Shown: piece after piece, positions 4,945-8,585 of the stretch | Numbering within the stretch: position 1 is the first letter of the stretch | Layout of the letters: the number at the start of each line of letters is the position of its first letter | Assembly: GCA_003224135.1 (NCBI GenBank) | Contig: QHYO01000566.1 | Coordinates: forward strand, 1 to 8,585 | From: Acidobacteriota bacterium | Lineage (GTDB): Bacteria; Acidobacteriota; Terriglobia; Acidiferrales; UBA7541 | DNA: 8,585 nt | Direction of reading: 5' to 3' | Translations under genes and position numbers: made by a program | Notes under the pieces: model-generated | Database searches by the model: none | The model's input: only the letters and a program-made list of their open reading frames with translations | Told to the model about the DNA's origin: nothing

Positions 4945-7074
4945 TCAGGCTTCTTCTTCGACTAGCTGTTCGCCGTGCGCGGCTTTGTGAGACGCGATCA
5001 CTTTTTCCGCGAGCTCGTTCGGCACAATGTCGTAGTGCGAGAATTCCATCGAATAGCTAGCTCGTGCTTGTGTCATGGAAGTGAGATCCGTGGCGTAGGA
5101 GAGCATTTCGGCTAACGGAACGAGCGCTTTAACCACCACGGTGTGGCCGCGTACTTCGCTTCCTTCAATGCGTCCGCGGCGTGAACTGAGATCACCCATC
5201 AGGTCGCCCGAATACTGGTCGGGCGCATAAACTTCGACGTGCATTACGGGTTCGAGCAAGGCGGGTCGCGCCTGCTTCATGGCTTCCTTGAAGGCCAGAG
5301 AACCAGCGATCTTGAACGCGATGTCGGAAGAGTCGACGTCGTGATATTTTCCGTCATAGAGGGTTGCGCGAAAATCCGTCATCGGGAAACCGGCCAGATA
5401 GCCGCGGGCCGCTGCTTCCCGGATGCCGCGTTCGACGGAGGGAATCCAGTTGTGGGGAATCGCGCCGCCGAAAATGTCATCGACAAATTCGATGCCTTTG
5501 TTGCGCTCCGCGGGTTCAAACTTCACGCGGCAGACGCCGAATTGGCCGTGTCCGCCGGATTGTTTCTTGTGCTTGCCTTCCACATCGGCACGCCCGCGAA
5601 TGGTTTCGCGATACGGAACTTTCGGCGGTTTGAGCGTGAGATCTACGTGATAGCGTTTGTGCAGTTTTGCAACGACGACTTCGATGTGCTGCTGACCTGA
5701 CCCTGCGAGCAGAAATTCTTTTGTCTGCGGATCACGTGAAAAACGCAGTGCCGTATCCTCTTCCAGAATCTTGTGGATGGCCACGCCGATTTTGTCTTCA
5801 TCGGCGCGTGTCTTGGGTTCGACGGCAAAGGTGATGGCGGGTTCGGGGATCTGCGCGGGCCTATAAAACACAGGGGCGTTTTTGTCACCGAGCGTATCGC
5901 CGGTCAAAGTATCTTTCAATTTTGCAATGGCGCCGATATCGCCGGCGTGCAGTTCAGCAACTTCGCTCAGCGCTTTCCCCTGCACGACTTGAATGTGCTG
6001 CATTCTTTCCTGAGTTCCGCGTACGAAATTGGAGACTGTTGCGTCGTTTTTCAACACGCCGCTCTTTACCTTGAAATAGTTGATGCGTCCCGCGAACGGG
6101 TCGGCCATTGTTTTGAAGACGAAAATGGATAGCGGCTGCGAGTCGTCGTATTTGCGTTCCACGCGATTGCCCTTTCCACCCGGCTCGGTGTAGCCCTCCT
6201 CTTCGTGTTCGTCGGGATGCGGAAAAACGTCGGCAAGAAATGTGAGCAGGCTGCCGTTGCCGATATTGTGAGCGGCGGAGATCATCAATACCGGAACAAT
6301 TTTTTCGGCGACGATTGCTTTGCGTACGCCGGGGATCAGGTCCTGAATCGGAATTGTGCCTTCGCGGAAGAACTCTTCCATCAACTCGTCATCGCCTTCG
6401 GCTACAAGTTCGACCAACTTTTCGTGGGCTTCTTTCGCGTCTTCGGCGAGCGCGGCGGGAATTTCTTCAATCTTCGGTTTTCCATCGCCATCGGGAGTGT
6501 AGAAGTGTGCCTTCATCGCAACGAGATCGATCACCCCGCGAAATCCGCGTTCCGTACCGATCGGCAATTGCAGCGCGACCACGCTACGGCCAAAGGCCTG
6601 CTGCAACGATTCCATGGAGCGCTCGAAACTTGCCAGTTCGCGGTCCATCCATGTAAGCACGAACGCGCGCGGAATATCGTATTCCAGGCAGAAGTCCCAA
6701 TCTTTCTCTGTGGTTACTTGTGCGCCAACGTGTGCGTCGACGGCGATCAATGCACAATCGGCGGCGATCAGGGAAGCCTTGGTTTCGTTGATGAAGGTGC
6801 CGTAACCGGGGAGATCGAGGAAATTGATTTTTACATTTGAGCCGGCGCAAAGCGTGCAGGGCCATTCAGCGTGGGCAAGAGCGGTTTGCGTGGAGATCTT
6901 TCGGGCAATTTCTTCTTCGTCAAAGTCGGTGGTGGTGGTTCCTTCCGCAACTTTTCCCCAACGCGGAGTCATCCCCGCGGTGAACAGTAACGACGACACC
7001 AGTTGCGTCTTTCCGGTGCCGCCGTGGCCGACAATGCCAACGTTTCTGATGTCCTTGGTGAGATACGTCTTCAT
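4945..7074 (-). CDS. Elongation factor G-like translational GTPase paralogue
   Basis: At 709 residues the protein has the full EF-G architecture: G domain with inserted G' (about 1-285), domain II (about 312-405), domain III (410-480), domain IV (485-605, tip SGGHGQFG at 506-513) and domain V (606-685). The P-loop GHGGTGKT (16-23) and a SAA G5 motif (266-268) are present. Switch II reads DLPGY (87-91), with Tyr in place of the catalytic His of DTPGH. The base-recognition motif NKxD reads TWMD (141-144). Tyr in switch II is known in EF-G2-type paralogues; loss of the NKxD lysine is more unusual. A role as an auxiliary or stress-linked ribosome factor is likelier than main translocase. There is no rpsL/rpsG/tuf neighbourhood, another sign of a paralogue. 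A CxxC pair (C73, C76) sits before switch II. The start is fixed by GGGAGG five bases upstream of the ATG. Confidence 0.92.
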   Translation of the reverse strand: MKTYLTKDIRNVGIVGHGGTGKTQLVSSLLFTAGMTPRWGKVAEGTTTTDFDEEEIARKISTQTALAHAEWPCTLCAGSNVKINFLDLPGYGTFINETKASLIAADCALIAVDAHVGAQVTTEKDWDFCLEYDIPRAFVLTWMDRELASFERSMESLQQAFGRSVVALQLPIGTERGFRGVIDLVAMKAHFYTPDGDGKPKIEEIPAALAEDAKEAHEKLVELVAEGDDELMEEFFREGTIPIQDLIPGVRKAIVAEKIVPVLMISAAHNIGNGSLLTFLADVFPHPDEHEEEGYTEPGGKGNRVERKYDDSQPLSIFVFKTMADPFAGRINYFKVKSGVLKNDATVSNFVRGTQERMQHIQVVQGKALSEVAELHAGDIGAIAKLKDTLTGDTLGDKNAPVFYRPAQIPEPAITFAVEPKTRADEDKIGVAIHKILEEDTALRFSRDPQTKEFLLAGSGQQHIEVVVAKLHKRYHVDLTLKPPKVPYRETIRGRADVEGKHKKQSGGHGQFGVCRVKFEPAERNKGIEFVDDIFGGAIPHNWIPSVERGIREAAARGYLAGFPMTDFRATLYDGKYHDVDSSDIAFKIAGSLAFKEAMKQARPALLEPVMHVEVYAPDQYSGDLMGDLSSRRGRIEGSEVRGHTVVVKALVPLAEMLSYATDLTSMTQARASYSMEFSHYDIVPNELAEKVIASHKAAHGEQLVEEEA

Positions 7075-7079
7075 ACAGA

Positions 7080-7085
7080 CCTCCC
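7080..7085 (-). promoter_or_regulatory. Shine-Dalgarno GGGAGG of the EF-G-like gene
   Basis: GGGAGG on the minus strand, five bases upstream of the ATG at 7074, fixes that start. The protein then begins MKTYLTKDIRNVGIVGHGG, the usual distance from the N-terminus to the P-loop. Confidence 0.75.
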
Positions 7086-7131
7086 AATCTGCGCCGCTCG
7101 TGGCGTGCAGGCGAGGTCCGTCCTGTCAATG

Positions 7132-7147
7132 GCAGGCGCGGGCCTGC
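7132..7147. repeat. GC-rich hairpin in the EF-G-like leader
   Basis: GCAGGC (7132-7137) and GCCTGC (7142-7147) form a 6-bp stem around a 4-base loop, about 58 bp upstream of the EF-G-like start codon. It would lie in the 5' untranslated region if transcription begins at the candidate promoter near 7274-7302. No regulatory class is recognised. Confidence 0.4.
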
Positions 7148-7372
7148 GCCTGGGTGAGTTAAGGTGCTGGGGAAGGAGAGCGTGGCCTCTTGCCGCACGG
7201 CGCAGATTCGCCTCAACGAAATTCGCGCCGCTTAATTTGAAACCCTGGGTCCCGCTGCGTCGCTCGAGAAAATATCTTGCGGCGCAACGAGGCGAAGGAC
7301 AATCGAAAAATACCCCTGGTCCGTTCTCCTGTGCGGACAGTACGCCGAAGCGTCCTATCCGTCGCGGATGCT

Positions 7373-7385
7373 AACACAGTGTGTT
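7373..7385. promoter_or_regulatory. 13-bp palindrome AACACAGTGTGTT
   Basis: Perfect 6-bp arms surround a single central base, about 300 bp upstream of the EF-G-like start. It looks like a repressor half-site pair, but nothing nearby identifies a regulator, and only one copy is seen. Confidence 0.3.
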
Positions 7386-7737
7386 CGGTCATGCCAACGG
7401 ACTGCTTGTGAGGTAATGGGGAAGTCTCGGGCTACGGCGTGACACCACCGACGAACCAGAGATACGGGGCAAGAAGATGGCCCTCAAGGACGTTCACGGA
7501 AGTCCTCTTTATTGGCGAACCCGGTGGCGAGATGAAACGCTTCTTAACTCTCAGGTATAAGCGCCTAACTGGGCCCCCTAGTGCTCCAAAGGGTCAACCC
7601 ACGCAGTAACATGTTGTCGTGCACGATTCTTCAAGGAACCGCGACCGGGCTTCTGTTTCATCGATCCAGAGTAATGCGACAATAACCCGCGGCTCCGAGG
7701 GACCGTCGGTATTTCATGAACGTCAAAGTGGGTTTTT

Positions 7738-7759
7738 CCACGAGCACCGTTTCTCGTGG
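7738..7759. repeat. 7-bp hairpin just after the emfourin-like stop
   Basis: CCACGAG (7738-7744) and CTCGTGG (7753-7759) form a stem with an 8-base loop, about 10 bp downstream of the stop codon of the minus-strand gene. In the minus-strand transcript it is followed by AAAAA, not by a U-run, so it is not a classic intrinsic terminator. It may protect a 3' end or assist termination. Confidence 0.45.
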
Positions 7760-7768
7760 TGGCCGGTA

Positions 7769-8304
7769 TTAACGCCATCCCTTTCCTTTGCGTGTAGGCG
7801 TTCCTTCACGATTCTGCGTCGGCAAGTTTGTCTCGATCATCTTGATCTTCTGCATCGCCTTTGCGATCGCTGGCGGTGTGCTGCCCTGGTTATAGGCCAC
7901 TGATTTCTTGCTCCCATCGCTGAACTCCACCTCAATCCACTCCACTAGTTCGTCCGCGCTTCCGGGTGATCCAATCCGATCGGGAAGAGCGAAAAGGCCT
8001 ACGGGATCGATGGCATGCTGGAGTTCGTCCCAATCTTCTTTCGTGATCTTACGTTTCGTCCTGAGGTCCGGGTATTTCTTCTTGTCGGGTGCCCGCTGCA
8101 CCGAGCGAATCGATTTCGGTTGGATCGTGGTCTCAATGGCGGAATATCCGTCGCTAGAAAAGCCCGCGTACGCACCGGATCGTATCTGCACGATGTGAGC
8201 GCTTGAGGCGGGTTAGGTGGCGGCATTGTCTGCTGGGCAAAAAGATTGCCAACCAACAGAGGCAAAACGAAAGATGATATCACGTACCTTGTTCGCAATC
8301 GCAT
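7769..8304 (-). pseudogene. Secreted emfourin-like protein, frameshifted after the signal peptide
   Basis: Translation starts at an ATG at 8304 behind AAAGGTGG (8316-8309), with a clear signal peptide (MRLRTRYVISSFVLPLLVGNLFAQQ) and a proline-rich linker (TMPPPNPPQ). That frame then becomes nonsense. The mature domain is in another frame, open from about 8212 down to the TAA at 7771-7769: HIVQIRSGAYAGFSSDGYS, then ITKEDWDELQHAID, GLFALPDRIGSPGSADE, and a tail with FSDGSKKSVAYNQGSTPPAI. The order RSGxxAGF, a helix, FxLPxxxGSPGxAD, a basic strand and PPxI resembles emfourin, the protein inhibitor of protealysin-type metalloproteases, although the first loop is longer. The match is by eye only. 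The two frames can be joined by restoring one lost base (or removing two) between about 8212 and 8190. No slippery heptamer is present there, so programmed frameshifting is unlikely. It is either a recent pseudogene or a sequencing error. Confidence 0.65.
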
Positions 8305-8479
8305 TCAACCACCTTTCCTCAGGAGAGCGGACCGTAGAGGACACTTGTATCATGGGCGGTAGCAGACTAATTCCTGGTAACGCTTTATCGGAAACTGCTC
8401 CACGGCTCTCCGGGAACCGCCGGCATTTCATTGGGCTGTTGGAAATTCCGCGCGGATGGTCAGAGCTCCCGACGCGCAC

Positions 8480-8585
8480 ATGAAGGAGTTTGAGTCAGTC
8501 CGCGAGACCTTTTTTCACGATACGGAGCTGGTAATTACCTTCACGCAAATGAAACGTGCTCAAAACAAAGAAAGGCAATCAGCGC
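8480..8585 (+). CDS. Possible start of a plus-strand gene, cut by the window edge
   Basis: An ATG at 8480 opens a frame that continues to the end of the window (35 codons: MKEFESVRETFFHDTELV, then ITFTQMKRAQNKERQSA). The charged helix-like composition looks coding, but there is no convincing ribosome site before this ATG. An in-frame ATG at 8456, with GGAAA about 12 bases upstream, is an alternative start. The frame is open back to a stop near 8382. No family is recognised. If real, it is divergent from the emfourin-like gene, with about 150-175 bp between the two starts. Confidence 0.3.
   Translation, partial: MKEFESVRETFFHDTELVITFTQMKRAQNKERQSA

Larger units (their letters stand above)
7075..7768. 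other. 694-bp stretch without a supportable gene
   Basis: This is the upstream region of the EF-G-like gene and the downstream region of the broken emfourin-like gene. It holds the EF-G-like ribosome site (7080-7085), a small GC hairpin (7132-7147), a weak promoter candidate on the minus strand (TTGTCC at 7302-7297, CAAGAT at 7279-7274, 17-bp spacing), a 13-bp palindrome (7373-7385) and a hairpin at 7738-7759. Between about 7400 and 7620 there are only short open frames (up to about 60 codons) that resemble no family I know. They may be remnants of a lost gene. Confidence 0.5.

Noticed and set aside
6205..6840. 211-codon plus-strand frame, and 5239-5700, opposite the EF-G-like gene
   Set aside because: The opposite strand is a full EF-G-like protein with conserved motifs throughout, so these are antisense frames only.
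7440..7609. Short plus-strand frames (46 and 56-63 codons) with a plausible look, for example one containing ALKDVHGSPLYW
   Set aside because: Two overlapping frames look equally good, neither has a ribosome site, and neither matches a known family.
7738..7759. Intrinsic terminator after the emfourin-like gene
   Set aside because: A stem is present, but on the transcribed strand it is followed by A residues, not a U-run. Kept only as a hairpin.
7578..7778. 66-codon minus-strand frame downstream of the emfourin-like gene
   Set aside because: It overlaps the end of that gene, includes the hairpin at 7738-7759, has no ribosome site and resembles no family. Possibly a remnant, but not supportable as a gene.
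8180..8215. Programmed ribosomal frameshift in the emfourin-like gene
   Set aside because: No slippery heptamer and no strong downstream stem or pseudoknot were seen; a simple indel is the plainer explanation.
8217..8483. 88-codon plus-strand frame starting with GTG
   Set aside because: It runs antisense through the signal peptide and ribosome site of the minus-strand emfourin-like gene, and has no Shine-Dalgarno.

Overview
The window looks like chromosomal DNA of a soil-type Acidobacteriota (possibly the Koribacter/Terriglobia side). This is inferred from moderate GC content, the style of the proteins (an EF-G paralogue, a cystathionine-synthase-like PLP enzyme ending in the PVYSSHYRMS/TPGTVRVSVGLED type of C-terminus, and a PadR regulator coupled to an isoprenylcysteine-methyltransferase-like membrane enzyme), and a cluster of short palindromes of a kind I associate with acidobacterial genomes. 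No taxonomic search was possible, so the assignment is tentative.

Layout. Bases 1-162 hold no secure gene. From 163 to 3428 three genes lie on the minus strand. Read in transcription order they are a PLP-dependent Cys/Met-metabolism enzyme (3428-2259), a small secreted protein broken by a frameshift with apparent loss of an internal segment (2163-1694), and an amidase-signature hydrolase (1554-163). A 146-bp divergent control region (3429-3574) separates them from a plus-strand pair, a PadR-family repressor (3575-4138) and a four-to-five-helix ICMT-like methyltransferase (4135-4797), which overlap by ATGA and are probably translationally coupled. A striking 31-bp palindrome (3555-3585) covers the probable -10 region and the padR start codon, which suggests tight autorepression.

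Between the plus-strand pair and the convergent minus-strand EF-G-like gene (7074-4945) lies a 147-bp gap holding four different short palindromes in a row. The EF-G-like protein has all five EF-G domains but departs from the canonical GTPase motifs (PGH to PGY, NKxD to TWMD), which marks it as a specialised paralogue rather than the main translocase. Upstream of it is a gene-poor stretch of about 700 bp (7075-7768). Next comes a second broken gene on the minus strand (8304-7769), a secreted protein whose mature part resembles the emfourin type of metalloprotease inhibitor, with signal peptide and mature domain in different frames. The window ends inside a possible plus-strand ORF (from 8480).

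No rRNA, tRNA, CRISPR array, transposase or integrase was found. The recurring theme is small lesions. Two secreted-protein genes are frameshifted and the PLP enzyme appears to lack about nine residues that its family normally has, so either this stretch is decaying or the assembly contains indel errors. The most informative regulatory element is the PadR start-site palindrome. I do not see a convincing novel multi-gene system.
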